DNA of 64,000 bases from Oscillatoriophycideae cyanobacterium NC_groundwater_1537_Pr4_S-0.65um_50_18 (GCA_016208305.1 JACQYI010000056.1:124001-188000); one strand, 5' to 3'. Counted from the first letter of the stretch, positions 45,688 to 54,687 are shown. Program-made: numbers and translations. Notes: a model not told the origin generated them from the letters alone.

Positions 45688-45921
45688 CAGCTACGCTCTA
45701 CCAGAACGCGGTCAGTGGATGGGGGGTCAGTAGCAAAAATTATCTGCGTCCGCTGAGCGCGATCGTCATCAGGAAACCCATACTATGCATTAATGTCCAC
45801 TTTGACCCATTTCTCACGGCTCTCAATAACCAACCATGATCAACCGGGCATGATTAACTATGATGGTAAAGAGAAGATTTAATTTTCAGCGTCCATTTAA
45901 TTAATATCGAGTTGCGGAGTC

Positions 45922-46482
45922 ATGACTGCTCAAATTCTGGTTGAGAAAAAAAAGTTAGCTAAGCCTCCTTTGGAGATGCACTATTTGGGCGATCGCGTTT
46001 TGCGTCAGCCTGCCAAGCGAATCACCAAAATAGATGATGAAATTCGTCTGTTGGCCAAGCAGATGCTGCAAACCATGTACAGCGAAGACGGCATCGGCTT
46101 GGCTGCGCCCCAAGTTGGAGTAAATAAGCAGATCCTAGTTGTGGACTGTGAACCCGATGACCCAACCCATCTGCCCCTGATTCTGATCAATCCTGTGATT
46201 ACGCGATCGAGCCAGCAGACTTGTGTGGCGCAAGAAGGATGCCTCAGCATTCCCAAAGTATATTTAGATGTGGCGCGTCCTGAAGAAATTGACGTGTCCT
46301 ATAAAGATGAGCATGGCAGACCTCAAAAGCTGACGGCAAAAGATCTGTTGGCACGCGTCATCCAGCATGAAATGGATCATCTCAACGGGGTCATGTTTGT
46401 CGATCGCGTAGATAACAGCCTGGCGCGTAACCAAGAGCTATCGAAGCATGGTTTTGCCGTAGATGCCGTCAAGCCTGTTTAG
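45922..46482 (+). CDS. def: Peptide deformylase
   Basis: 186 residues. The three deformylase motifs are complete: GIGLAAPQVG at 57-66, EGCLS at 105-109 with the metal ligand Cys107, and HEMDH at 149-153 with the two His ligands and catalytic Glu. It removes formyl groups from nascent proteins. The N-terminal 18 residues are variable. Start ATG with GAGTTGCGGAGTC upstream. Alone on its transcript. Confidence 0.97.
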   Translation: MTAQILVEKKKLAKPPLEMHYLGDRVLRQPAKRITKIDDEIRLLAKQMLQTMYSEDGIGLAAPQVGVNKQILVVDCEPDDPTHLPLILINPVITRSSQQTCVAQEGCLSIPKVYLDVARPEEIDVSYKDEHGRPQKLTAKDLLARVIQHEMDHLNGVMFVDRVDNSLARNQELSKHGFAVDAVKPV

Positions 46483-46584
46483 GTTTTTCTACCTTTGGGC
46501 AAGAGGCACGCGCTTAAAACTGAATTGTTTATGGCTTTCACTTGTAGACTTCATTCAGTCTGGCAATTAGCCCAGTCTGGCATT

Positions 46585-46618
46585 ATTTAATGTAAGTCTA
46601 GATTTAATGTAAGTCTGG
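46585..46618. repeat. 17-bp tandem duplication
   Basis: ATTTAATGTAAGTCTAG (46585-46601) and ATTTAATGTAAGTCTGG (46602-46618) differ at one base. Located just before the small membrane gene. Confidence 0.85.
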
Positions 46619-46652
46619 CAACCCATCTAGTAGGTAAAAGGTAGGATTACGA

Positions 46653-46847
46653 GTGACTCCCAAAAGTGGCGTGCTGTTGGCTGGTTCTTGTGTGGCAGCG
46701 ATCGCGGCAGTAGGTTCTATCTTTGAGCTGTCTTCTGGAACCCCCCAATGGGGAACCTTGGTGACAGGTGTTATATTGGCGCTGACTGTGCCGTTAACTG
46801 GAATCTTTTTCTATGCGGCGGTTCAAGACGCGAGAGCCAATCAGTAA
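46653..46847 (+). CDS. Small two-helix membrane protein
   Basis: 64 residues starting at a GTG, with AAAAGGTAGGAT as ribosome-binding region. Helix one: SGVLLAGSCVAAIAAVGSIF. Helix two: LVTGVILALTVPLTGIFFYA. A short charged end follows. No family recognised; layout suits a conserved cyanobacterial inner-membrane protein. It precedes the FHA-PrsW gene by 33 bases and may be co-transcribed with it. Confidence 0.7.
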   Translation: MTPKSGVLLAGSCVAAIAAVGSIFELSSGTPQWGTLVTGVILALTVPLTGIFFYAAVQDARANQ

Positions 46848-46880
46848 TTTCCTCTCTGTGCTTCTACGGCATCCTTTCTG

Positions 46881-48278
46881 ATGACCGGATCTCCCTTTAA
46901 AGCAGCATTTCTTCAGCAAATTTCTCTTAACGGGGCAGGAGTCTCAGCTTCCTATCCGCTGAATTCCGAAACGGCAGTCGTTATTGGGCGCGACCCACGC
47001 TGCCAAATTGTTCTGGATTCTCAAATTCACGGGGGCGTGTCGCGGCAACATGCCAAAATCTGCCTGTCTGCAGATGCTCATTGGCAAATTTGCGATTTAA
47101 CCAGTGCCAACGGCACATTTGTGAACGGTCAGCGCTTGCAGGGCTGTCGCCTACTTCAGCAGGGCGATCGGATTACGCTGGCACAAGATGCCCAATTCGT
47201 ATTTCAGCTTGAGGCAGCACTTGTGTCTCCGCCAGCTCTGTGGCTCGATATTGATTTAGACAGCGAATCGGATAGCGAACCGATCTATGGCTCATTTTCT
47301 GATACCCAGAGGTATGAAAAGCATAAGCCTGATCTCTACAAGCTGCCTTCATCTGACCCCTCCGAAGCCGTAACGTTCAGTCAGCTTTTCCCGATTGTTT
47401 CTACGGGACGCGACCTAACCCAAAAAGCCTATCTCATTCCAGGAATCCTCACCGTTGCCTTTGTGGTGATGATGTTTATCTCGGTGGGCGATCCCCTAAT
47501 TTTTAATCTGCTGCTAGCTATCTACATCGCAGGTGGAGCCTATTACTTTATCTATCTCCTGTGCGGCAAACACAAGCCTTGGTGGCTGTTGGTGGGTACG
47601 GCTCTGACGACAGTATTTCTGTTGACTAGCCCCATGCTCGATCTGTTTGTCTTTATCTTCCGCGAAGTGCTACCCGGCGGCATTGCAACAGACAGCGCCT
47701 CTGAGAATTTTTTGATCTTGCTGATGCGGATGTTTCTGGGCGCTGGCTTAATGGAGGAGCTGCTGAAGGCTCTGCCTGTGTTTATGGTCTATTTTTGGGG
47801 CACAATGCTGCGATCGCCCCGACGAGAGCGCATCGGCGTTTGGGAGCCGCTAGATGGCATATTGCTGGGTACAGCTTCTGCGGTCGGGTTTACGCTTCTG
47901 GAAACCCTGGGACAATATGTGCCTGAAATTGTGAATTCTGTCTCGCTACAGTCAGGTCAAGGGGCAGCGCTGGGTGTGCAGCTTTTGATTCCCCGCGTTC
48001 TCGGCTCGATTTTTGGTCACATGGCCTACAGCGGCTATTTCGGCTACTTCATTGGTCTGAGCGTGCTAAAACCGCGCAGGCGCTGGCAGATTTTGGCAGT
48101 AGGATACCTCACGGCAGCAGCACTGCACGCCCTCTGGAATGCCACCGGGCTAATTAATTTCTTTGTGCTTGCCGTAATTGGAATTACGTCCTACGCTTTT
48201 CTAGCCGCTGCCATCTTGAAAGCTAGAGCGCTCTCTCCCACCCGTTCAGAAAACTTTGCCACTCGGTTTTCTAAGTAG
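46881..48278 (+). CDS. FHA domain fused to PrsW-type intramembrane protease
   Basis: 465 residues. An N-terminal FHA domain (about 20-110) has VVIGRDPRCQIVLDS, GGVSRQHAKICL and NGTFVNGQRLQ, the loops that bind phosphothreonine. After a linker there are about eight membrane helices of a PrsW-like protease with its motifs in order: EE at 292-293 and Lys296 in LMEELLKALP, Glu341 in GFTLLETLGQ, His380 in GHMAYSGYFGYF and His416 in LHALWN. PrsW enzymes cut anti-sigma factors or similar membrane substrates by site-1-type cleavage. The fusion implies protease recruitment by a phosphoprotein. Neighbours include PP2C and CHAT-FHA genes on the opposite strand. Confidence 0.88.
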   Translation: MTGSPFKAAFLQQISLNGAGVSASYPLNSETAVVIGRDPRCQIVLDSQIHGGVSRQHAKICLSADAHWQICDLTSANGTFVNGQRLQGCRLLQQGDRITLAQDAQFVFQLEAALVSPPALWLDIDLDSESDSEPIYGSFSDTQRYEKHKPDLYKLPSSDPSEAVTFSQLFPIVSTGRDLTQKAYLIPGILTVAFVVMMFISVGDPLIFNLLLAIYIAGGAYYFIYLLCGKHKPWWLLVGTALTTVFLLTSPMLDLFVFIFREVLPGGIATDSASENFLILLMRMFLGAGLMEELLKALPVFMVYFWGTMLRSPRRERIGVWEPLDGILLGTASAVGFTLLETLGQYVPEIVNSVSLQSGQGAALGVQLLIPRVLGSIFGHMAYSGYFGYFIGLSVLKPRRRWQILAVGYLTAAALHALWNATGLINFFVLAVIGITSYAFLAAAILKARALSPTRSENFATRFSK

Positions 48279-48360
48279 GATTGCAGGTTAATTGGCATAG
48301 CTCTCGTTGCTGGAGTAGCTTGTTGAGGGTTATCTCAATGCCTCTAATTTTGCAGTGCCT

Positions 48361-48975
48361 CTAGTTTTGATCGGTCGCAGTTTGATCGATCGCGTAACGG
48401 GCGATCGCCAGACTCAAGCGAGCTTGCTCAATGCTAGATAAATCTTTCCACTCGGCACAGCGTACTGATCGCAGCACAACTTCTAAAGCCTCGGTTTCAG
48501 AGCCACGCATGGCATAGGCAAAGGGACGCGCCAAGACCTGCAAATCTTCTTCACCCCAGCTAGGCAAACAGTCTTGAACCGCATGAACGAGCTGATCGGC
48601 CAGCGATAGATTAGAGGTGATGACCTGCTGAGCGCGTTGGACAATGTTGCTCAGCACCTGATGCGGCACCTGGGTGGTAAAACGCTGAAGAAATTCTGTG
48701 TTCAAAATTTGGCTAGCCGTATCGGCAACAGGTGCGATCGCCCAAAGCTGATCGAATTGAGTCGCAAGGCGTTGAGCCGGGGCAGCAAAATCTTCTTCAG
48801 TCCAGCCAGCCCTAAAAACTTCCTGCTCCAAAGCCGCAAAGTACGCCTCTGCTTCTGGCTCAGCCGGGTTACAGGGATAACAAGAGTTAGAGCTTTGCAA
48901 AATCATGTGCAGTAGCTCTAGTTCGGCTTGAGACTGAAAAGCGGAAATCAGCGGACGGATGGGTTCATTGGGCAT
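48361..48975 (-). CDS. Conserved-looking hypothetical protein
   Basis: 204 residues, acidic, alpha-helical in appearance (LISAFQSQAELELLHMILQS, AEPEAEAYFAALEQEVFRAG). Four cysteines occur, two as CYPC near residue 32-35. No catalytic motif and no signal or membrane segment. I do not recognise it. It lies on the minus strand 416 bases beyond the CHAT-FHA gene and may be a late member of that transcription unit. Confidence 0.7.
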   Translation of the reverse strand: MPNEPIRPLISAFQSQAELELLHMILQSSNSCYPCNPAEPEAEAYFAALEQEVFRAGWTEEDFAAPAQRLATQFDQLWAIAPVADTASQILNTEFLQRFTTQVPHQVLSNIVQRAQQVITSNLSLADQLVHAVQDCLPSWGEEDLQVLARPFAYAMRGSETEALEVVLRSVRCAEWKDLSSIEQARLSLAIARYAIDQTATDQN

Positions 48976-49391
48976 GACGGACTCCTCTAGCTTTTGTAAA
49001 TAGACCCTGCTGGGATGCTTACTGGAAATTACTACACATATTCTCTACGCCGTTCCGCAATCGATCGGAGCTTTATCAGGCTTTTGTAGATTTTTTATGC
49101 ATAGATTTCCCAAGCAAAGCTTTTTATGCATAGATTAGGCATTCTACCGCCAATCTTCTAGGTTTCTACAGCTAATCTTCTGAGGCAGGGTTTCAAGGAA
49201 AGCGTTGATAAAGAAGATGCAGCCTCAATAGAGCGAAAGTTAGGAGAGCAAAAGTTAGAGTTTGTTGACATACCAAGTAGGTCAACAGCCCTCAAAAAGC
49301 TGGCGTTCAAAAAATCTTTGGTTTGATTAAACTGAGATTTGATTAAACCCATAACCCTCATCAGCGCCTAGCTCTCAATCCTCATCAGCGC
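48976..49391. other. Intergenic region between the hypothetical and CHAT-FHA genes
   Basis: 416 bases. It contains TTTTTATGCATAGATT twice (49092-49107, 49121-49136), TTTGATTAAA twice near 49322-49343, and the start of the 24-bp tandem duplication at 49356. No coding sequence is supported. Confidence 0.6.
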
Positions 49392-49403
49392 CTAGCTCTC
49401 AAT
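49356..49403. repeat. Exact 24-bp tandem duplication spanning the CHAT-FHA stop codon
   Basis: CCTCATCAGCGCCTAGCTCT plus CAAT occurs at 49356-49379 and again at 49380-49403 without mismatch. The second copy includes the stop codon of the minus-strand CHAT-FHA gene (49392-49394), so the first copy duplicates the gene's last bases outside the frame. Confidence 0.92.
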
Positions 49404-51035
49404 GATGAACTCCAAGGCTTGGCTCCGAGGATTGCCAAACTTAAGCTGGGTCTTAGAGGGCAAGGGCACCTCTTGGTGATGCACTTTGTGCCAGCCTTCT
49501 GTACCCAAAACCCAAGTGCCCCAGCGCGATCGATCGCGTAATAGATAAGTTGGCTCTACATCTTCCTTCCAAGAAGAGTCGCGATAGAAAATCTCGGCAT
49601 GTTCACGAGATACCTCTGGCTGCTGCAACACCACATCATTGCCTTCACCGCGTCCCACCCGCATAATGCCCCCCCGCACCGACCACAGTTGATTGGGCGA
49701 AGCCACCGATCGCAAATAAGCCATTGGCGTTTGCCGCCCCAACCAGCTGGGCGAAGCATCTGGAATTTCTGTCACGCCCTCCGTAAAGGGGCGTATCAGT
49801 TCACCATTAAATTCGGGATGCATGTATAGGACAGGCAATGTCCAAGCGGGCTGATTGAACTTGTAAAGGGTTAGGAGCTGCTGACGGGCAATCGCCACGG
49901 CTTCATCAATGGGCGATCGTTCTGCCAAAGCGCGGGCAAAGACCTGGATGAAGGTTAAAGCTTCCTGATCGGCTACAGAATCGCGCATGCCCAGAACTGC
50001 AGGAACCCCATGATGGATTAAGACCTCGGCCAGACTGCTACGAGGGATAGTTTGCTGTCCCTGCTGGTCAGGCTGCGCGCCCCAGCAGGCATTAAAAACG
50101 GCCAACCTTACCTGACAGCGCACCAAAACCTGCGCCAGCTCTGTGCCGCTAATAGAGGCTTCAGGATGCAGCAGCAGCATTCCCCCATCAGGAGCCGGAG
50201 TGCCATGTCCTGCATAAAAAAGCACGTTGTAATTACCCGATTCCAGGCAATCAATGAGCTCTGCTGGGCTGGGCTGTACCAGCGTCTTCACCTGGCAGAG
50301 CGCAGGAGTCGTCATGCGATTATTTCGCAGATCGGTCGTAGCCGCGGTTTCTAAGACTTTAGCAAGCGAGGCAGCCTCTTGCTCTAGGTCAAGCTGAGCA
50401 CGGTTTGCCGAATCGGCACCCTCAGGAGCTGCATCGACGCCCAAAACAAGCAGAATTCTGAGAAATTGCTCCGATCGCAGAACTGGAAGCGGATCGACAT
50501 CACTGGTGGTGCGGCTAAACAAAATTTGCTGGCTCAGAGAAGCCGCCTGCTTGCCCGCCTGAGGCTGCATGATTTCCCAAGGCAGGGGAATTAAGTCGGG
50601 GTCGCGAATTTCTAGCCGCAACCGCAAGGGGCGCATCTGTCCCATTGCGATCCCCTGGCTTTGGTTAAAGCTGCTCTGAATAGAGCCGTCAAACAACCAT
50701 TGCCAAAGGCTGACCCCCAAGTTTTGCATCAGCCGCCCTGTGTAGCTAGTCGGCTGGTTGAGCTGGGGTGAACCCGTTGTATCCGGCGGGTTAAGGTCTA
50801 AGAGCAATGGGGGGGGTGCCATGCCCACATGCGGCACCATAGGCAAGCCTCGCAGAGAGAAAATGCTCTGCCAATGCTGCCATAACTCAGACAGGGGCTG
50901 AGTCCACATGCGATCGTGGTGGACATAGCCTCCAGGGTAGGGAGCCTGAAACACCCAAATTGCATAGTGTTGCGGCTCGGCAGCCGTTAAACGGGCGATC
51001 GCTAAACTGAGGCAAGGGTTATCAGACGCAGTCAT
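49392..51035 (-). CDS. CHAT protease domain fused to FHA domain
   Basis: 547 residues. Residues 130-410 form a CHAT domain (caspase-like, peptidase clan CD): LFYAGHGTPAPDGG with His277 and AVFNACWGAQPD with Cys317 form the dyad. HGVPAVLGMRDSVAD and the helix FIQVFARALAERSPIDEAVA follow. Residues about 455-540 are an FHA domain: MRVGRGEGNDVVLQQ and PEVSREHAEIFYR. The N-terminal 130 residues are of unknown type, perhaps substrate or partner binding. CHAT proteases act in regulated proteolysis and in some defence systems, and the FHA part would bind a phosphothreonine partner. The stop lies within a 24-bp duplication. The PP2C gene is upstream on the same strand. Confidence 0.88.
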   Translation of the reverse strand: MTASDNPCLSLAIARLTAAEPQHYAIWVFQAPYPGGYVHHDRMWTQPLSELWQHWQSIFSLRGLPMVPHVGMAPPPLLLDLNPPDTTGSPQLNQPTSYTGRLMQNLGVSLWQWLFDGSIQSSFNQSQGIAMGQMRPLRLRLEIRDPDLIPLPWEIMQPQAGKQAASLSQQILFSRTTSDVDPLPVLRSEQFLRILLVLGVDAAPEGADSANRAQLDLEQEAASLAKVLETAATTDLRNNRMTTPALCQVKTLVQPSPAELIDCLESGNYNVLFYAGHGTPAPDGGMLLLHPEASISGTELAQVLVRCQVRLAVFNACWGAQPDQQGQQTIPRSSLAEVLIHHGVPAVLGMRDSVADQEALTFIQVFARALAERSPIDEAVAIARQQLLTLYKFNQPAWTLPVLYMHPEFNGELIRPFTEGVTEIPDASPSWLGRQTPMAYLRSVASPNQLWSVRGGIMRVGRGEGNDVVLQQPEVSREHAEIFYRDSSWKEDVEPTYLLRDRSRWGTWVLGTEGWHKVHHQEVPLPSKTQLKFGNPRSQALEFIIES

Positions 51036-51347
51036 GTAAACCAGTAGACTTCAAGACCAAAACACACCAATTCCAGCTTCGCCCTACAGCTTAACCCGTG
51101 AGATTAATCTGTAAGGTTTAACCTACCCTACAAGTCTATCTGGTCTGAAGAGACAGATAAATGTCAACTTGTTCCTTTTTAGACTTCTTTTGACAAAGAA
51201 AGTGTGGGGATCATTCAATAATATTGGGGATCGCCAAATGTAGGGCAAACTAACCGAGTTTTGATACATTTGCTCACCTCAAAAGAAATTTAGCTGATCA
51301 TTAAAAAAATCAAGATTTGAAACCCGTTAGGGTGTTTTACCGATCGC
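51036..51347. other. Intergenic region between PP2C and CHAT-FHA genes
   Basis: 312 bases, AT-rich towards 51140-51320. I see no gene and no clear terminator, so the two genes may have separate promoters. Confidence 0.45.
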
Positions 51348-53810
51348 TCAAGGATTTTGTGGGTTGAATGTTACTGAATTCGTGCAAATGCCCTTTTGTT
51401 CCGGAGAACTTTGACTGAGACCAACCCAAGGCAAAATCTCTGCCTCGCGAATCCAGCCCGTTTGCCCAGGCTGAAGAAAGGCCGCAGGCGAACTTTCTGC
51501 CGGAGAAGGCAGCAGGTTTTCGGCGGAGGGTTCAACCCGGGGCAGTGCTTCAGGAGAAGCTGCCTCAGCTGAAGGCAATTCTGAAGGAGAAACTGAGGGC
51601 ACCTCTGAAGGTGTCTCCGGACTTGCACCCTCAGGGGTCGAACAAACTCGGAGTTGCACCCATCGATCTTGCGGTGTTGTTTCTCCGGTACTCAAGACTT
51701 CGAGGGTACTGCCCACTGGAATGGTTCCTAGCAATCGAGGGGCAGCCAGGTCAGATGAAGAAGACAGCGTTTGAGGATCGGAGAGGAGTGTTGGCGGTTT
51801 GCCCGCAGAGCTAAATCGCTGCAATTGAATGCGCAGTCCTACCGTCAAGGTAGGCAACGTGGTAATGGGGCTAGGCGCTACCATGGGTGAAGGCGAAGCT
51901 GTTGGACCCGCAATTGGCGACCTTGCCCGTTGTTTCCAAGTGGGCAGTAGCGCTGCAATTAACCCTAGACCTAAGCTAGCTAGAATCACAATACCTAACA
52001 GTAAAGGTAATGGATTAATCCCAGAAGATTTCTGCCGCAAAAGCTGAGTGCCGATCGCTGAGGAGGCCTCTGGTTCAGATGGAGGGGTTGCTAAAGAGGG
52101 AGCTACGATTGCCGTTGCAGCGGAGTCTTGCACAGCCGCTGGGGGCAAAGCTGACAGCGTTGGCACTGGCGATGCATCAGCCACCTGGCAATAGAGTAAG
52201 CCTACGGTGGTGTTGTCATAGCCATTCAGTCGATTCGCGATCTCGACCAACCGTTGCGCCATGACCGCCAGATCACCCTTGCCCAACAGCAGCGGCAAAA
52301 TTTCGGTATCCCAGCAAGAGTCCACACGTTCGTTGTCGCTCAAGCCATCAGAACAGAATAGGAAGATGCTGTCTTCATCCAAAATAAATCGTTGTACTGA
52401 GGGGTAGAGCAAGCTCGAAGCACCCATGCCCAGTGCCTGTACTAGCGACCCTGAACTAGGCTGCTGCAAAGCCTGCCGATAGGAACTGTAGCCTAGACGG
52501 ACCTCCCGTGAGGCCACATCGTCATCTAGTGTTATCTGATGGCAGCCCCAGCGGGTGATCCAGTAAGCGCGGCTATCGCCAATATGGGTGACATAAAGTT
52601 CGTACTCGCGCAGCAGCCCCATAACCAACGTAGTGCCCATTCGCTGGCGATCGAATCTTTGTTCGCTATCGTTGCGCTGGCTAATCTGATCATTCGCTAG
52701 GCAGATCGCTTTTTCTAGCTCTACAGTCAGGGTCACAGCATCTAAGGCTTCTGGCTTTAAAACTTGCAGGCGCTGCTCGACAGCAGCGATCGCTAAATGA
52801 GAAGCGACATCTCCCCCTTGATGCCCCCCAATCCCATCGCAGACGATAACGGTAGGGGTGACCGAAAGGGCTTGAGATCCAGAGCCGTTTGAGAGAGTCC
52901 CGTTCTGCACCGTTCCACCCTGCACCGTTCCGCTAGGGGGAAAGCAGGCATCTTCATTGCGCTGCCGGGTTGGCCCTTGGTCGCTTAGGGTAGCAATTTG
53001 AATGTGGCGACTTTGAACCTGAGCCACTTGACTAATTGCCTGGTCAAGCTGCTGCACCAAAAGTTCTGCATTGTGAAGCTGCCCTTGAATCAGCTGCTGA
53101 CTGATTTGCTGAAGGCGATCGGTGATCTCAGGTCTTGCCGTAGCTGACCACTGTAACCACAGCTCTCCCAAAGCCGACAAAGAAATTTCTTTTATATCCG
53201 ATTCCAGTTCCAATAAGCGTAAGATGCCTCCCTCGACCCGCAGCAAGTCTGGGTCTAAGAGGCTAGAGCCAACCTGTTCGCTACATAGCGGTTGCCACAA
53301 ATTGGCCATCTGCCACAGCCAGTTGAGCTGACGCAGAGCGCTAGCTTCCGCCCAAACCGTCAACAGGGGCGGAAAAAGCTGGATTTGGGTATTGACTATC
53401 GATTCGGATGCAGCAGGGTCAGATGCCGTTTCAGGCAAAACCCAGAGCGGGGCATAGTCAAGCAGCAAGGTGACATCATCGCGCACAGGAGTCGAAAACC
53501 ACTCATACACCTGTGGCACATGCAGCCGTAAAGGGGAAAGATGTAGGTAAGGTAAGTATTGTTCGGGAACCTCCGAAGCATTGGCTGATGGCAACCCCGG
53601 CTTTGTATCTAAAAAGACTCGATCGCCTTTACTGACATAGCGATCGCCCAGCAGTTCCCCCTTCTGCATAGACGCAACATTAGCGCCTAGCGCCCACAGA
53701 TATTGCCGAACTAATGGAGTCCGGCATTTTTGACAAAATTTATTCTCTTCAGGATTGAGAGCCTGACAGGTGGGGTTAGAGCAATAAAGCATTGCTGCGG
53801 CGTTTTGCAT
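51348..53810 (-). CDS. Zinc ribbon / pseudokinase-like / PP2C phosphatase / TM / SH3-like protein
   Basis: 820 residues. Residues 10-29 form a zinc ribbon (Cys at 10, 15, 26, 29). Residues about 50-260 look like a degenerate protein-kinase fold (see findings). PP2C motifs follow: SDQGPTRQRNEDACF at about 276, VIVCDGIGGHQGGDVASHLA, VTHIGDSRAYW, FCSDGLSDNE and GYDNTTVGLLY, all metal-binding Asp present. A membrane helix lies at about 600-624. A periplasmic SH3-like domain (GTIPVGSTLEVLSTG, DRWVQLRVC, GQTGWIREAEILP) is split by a Pro/Ser/Glu-rich repeat. It should dephosphorylate Ser/Thr on cytoplasmic partners. ATG at 53810 starts it; no kinase gene is adjacent. Confidence 0.86.
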   Translation of the reverse strand: MQNAAAMLYCSNPTCQALNPEENKFCQKCRTPLVRQYLWALGANVASMQKGELLGDRYVSKGDRVFLDTKPGLPSANASEVPEQYLPYLHLSPLRLHVPQVYEWFSTPVRDDVTLLLDYAPLWVLPETASDPAASESIVNTQIQLFPPLLTVWAEASALRQLNWLWQMANLWQPLCSEQVGSSLLDPDLLRVEGGILRLLELESDIKEISLSALGELWLQWSATARPEITDRLQQISQQLIQGQLHNAELLVQQLDQAISQVAQVQSRHIQIATLSDQGPTRQRNEDACFPPSGTVQGGTVQNGTLSNGSGSQALSVTPTVIVCDGIGGHQGGDVASHLAIAAVEQRLQVLKPEALDAVTLTVELEKAICLANDQISQRNDSEQRFDRQRMGTTLVMGLLREYELYVTHIGDSRAYWITRWGCHQITLDDDVASREVRLGYSSYRQALQQPSSGSLVQALGMGASSLLYPSVQRFILDEDSIFLFCSDGLSDNERVDSCWDTEILPLLLGKGDLAVMAQRLVEIANRLNGYDNTTVGLLYCQVADASPVPTLSALPPAAVQDSAATAIVAPSLATPPSEPEASSAIGTQLLRQKSSGINPLPLLLGIVILASLGLGLIAALLPTWKQRARSPIAGPTASPSPMVAPSPITTLPTLTVGLRIQLQRFSSAGKPPTLLSDPQTLSSSSDLAAPRLLGTIPVGSTLEVLSTGETTPQDRWVQLRVCSTPEGASPETPSEVPSVSPSELPSAEAASPEALPRVEPSAENLLPSPAESSPAAFLQPGQTGWIREAEILPWVGLSQSSPEQKGICTNSVTFNPQNP

Positions 53811-53966
53811 CAAGCCAGAAATACAGCAGTCCTATCAGGATATCTTAGACCTCTGCAGGCAGATCAAGTCTCTCTCTAGGGTGGGTTTTACTAAATTCTG
53901 TAATCAACACAAGCAGTTTCGGGAGGGTACTGCCCTAAGACCGCTTCTAAATCGATTACTTAATCA

Positions 53967-54335
53967 CTAGGATTGTTTAATCACCAGATGGTTGTCTGCC
54001 CCTTCATCTGAAATGCGAGGTAACCCCATGCTGTAATTGCGAACGCGGCTTTCGAGATTATAGGCAATCGCCCCAGACTGAAGCAGCGATCGGACAAAAT
54101 GCTCTAAGTCAGATCCGATTCGGCGCAAGTTATAGTCCGTCAGCTCGGCTCCGGCAGAAGCGGCTACCAGAGCGTCAAATTTTTGGTGAACCTGCTGTAG
54201 TGCTCCCTCATTCCAGAGAAATTCGTTGTCTGGATCAATGTCTAAGGTAAGAGTGCTATCGCTAGGAACGAGTTCATCATCGCTGATTTCGGCCGCGAAG
54301 ACGCGGATATGGCGAGTTGTAGACTTGAGCAGCAT
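53967..54335 (-). CDS. ndhM: NAD(P)H-quinone oxidoreductase subunit M
   Basis: 122 residues. The sequence follows the cyanobacterial NdhM subunit as remembered: [55 protein letters not shown] and [11 protein letters not shown]. NdhM is a small OPS (oxygenic-photosynthesis-specific) subunit on the peripheral arm of the NDH-1 complex at the thylakoid, needed for stability and for cyclic electron flow. It is far from the ndhF-ndhD-cup operon at 20-25 kb. It precedes the PP2C gene on the same strand by 156 bases; a shared transcript is possible. Confidence 0.94.
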   Translation of the reverse strand: MLLKSTTRHIRVFAAEISDDELVPSDSTLTLDIDPDNEFLWNEGALQQVHQKFDALVAASAGAELTDYNLRRIGSDLEHFVRSLLQSGAIAYNLESRVRNYSMGLPRISDEGADNHLVIKQS

Positions 54336-54687
54336 AGGGTTTGAAGAATGCGTATGAGAAACGCGCTAAATCTATAAAGCTATCTTACAGGCTTTTTATA
54401 AGGTTGATTTTCCGGGCACTTTAAGCGTGAAAGGTAAATTCTACTCTCAAACAGGTCTTGGCCTCTAGCTTGTCATTTGAAACGGCTGCTGTAGCGACTT
54501 TTTCAAAGGACAAACAGCAGATTAGAAACCTAACGCTGTGTCTTAGACTAAACAAAGTGTTTCAGCTAGATTGCAAATTTAACCTCTTGCTTATCTGTCT
54601 CTAAACGAAGTTGTTGGGCTAACCTTGAACCAGAGATCACCCAGATACGAGAGATGACCCAGTTTTCCAGCGAGAGCAAGCGATCGC
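54336..54687. other. Intergenic region between ndhM and DUF4230 genes
   Basis: 352 bases between divergent genes; AT-rich near 54360-54450. No reading frame or RNA structure that I would defend. Confidence 0.4.
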
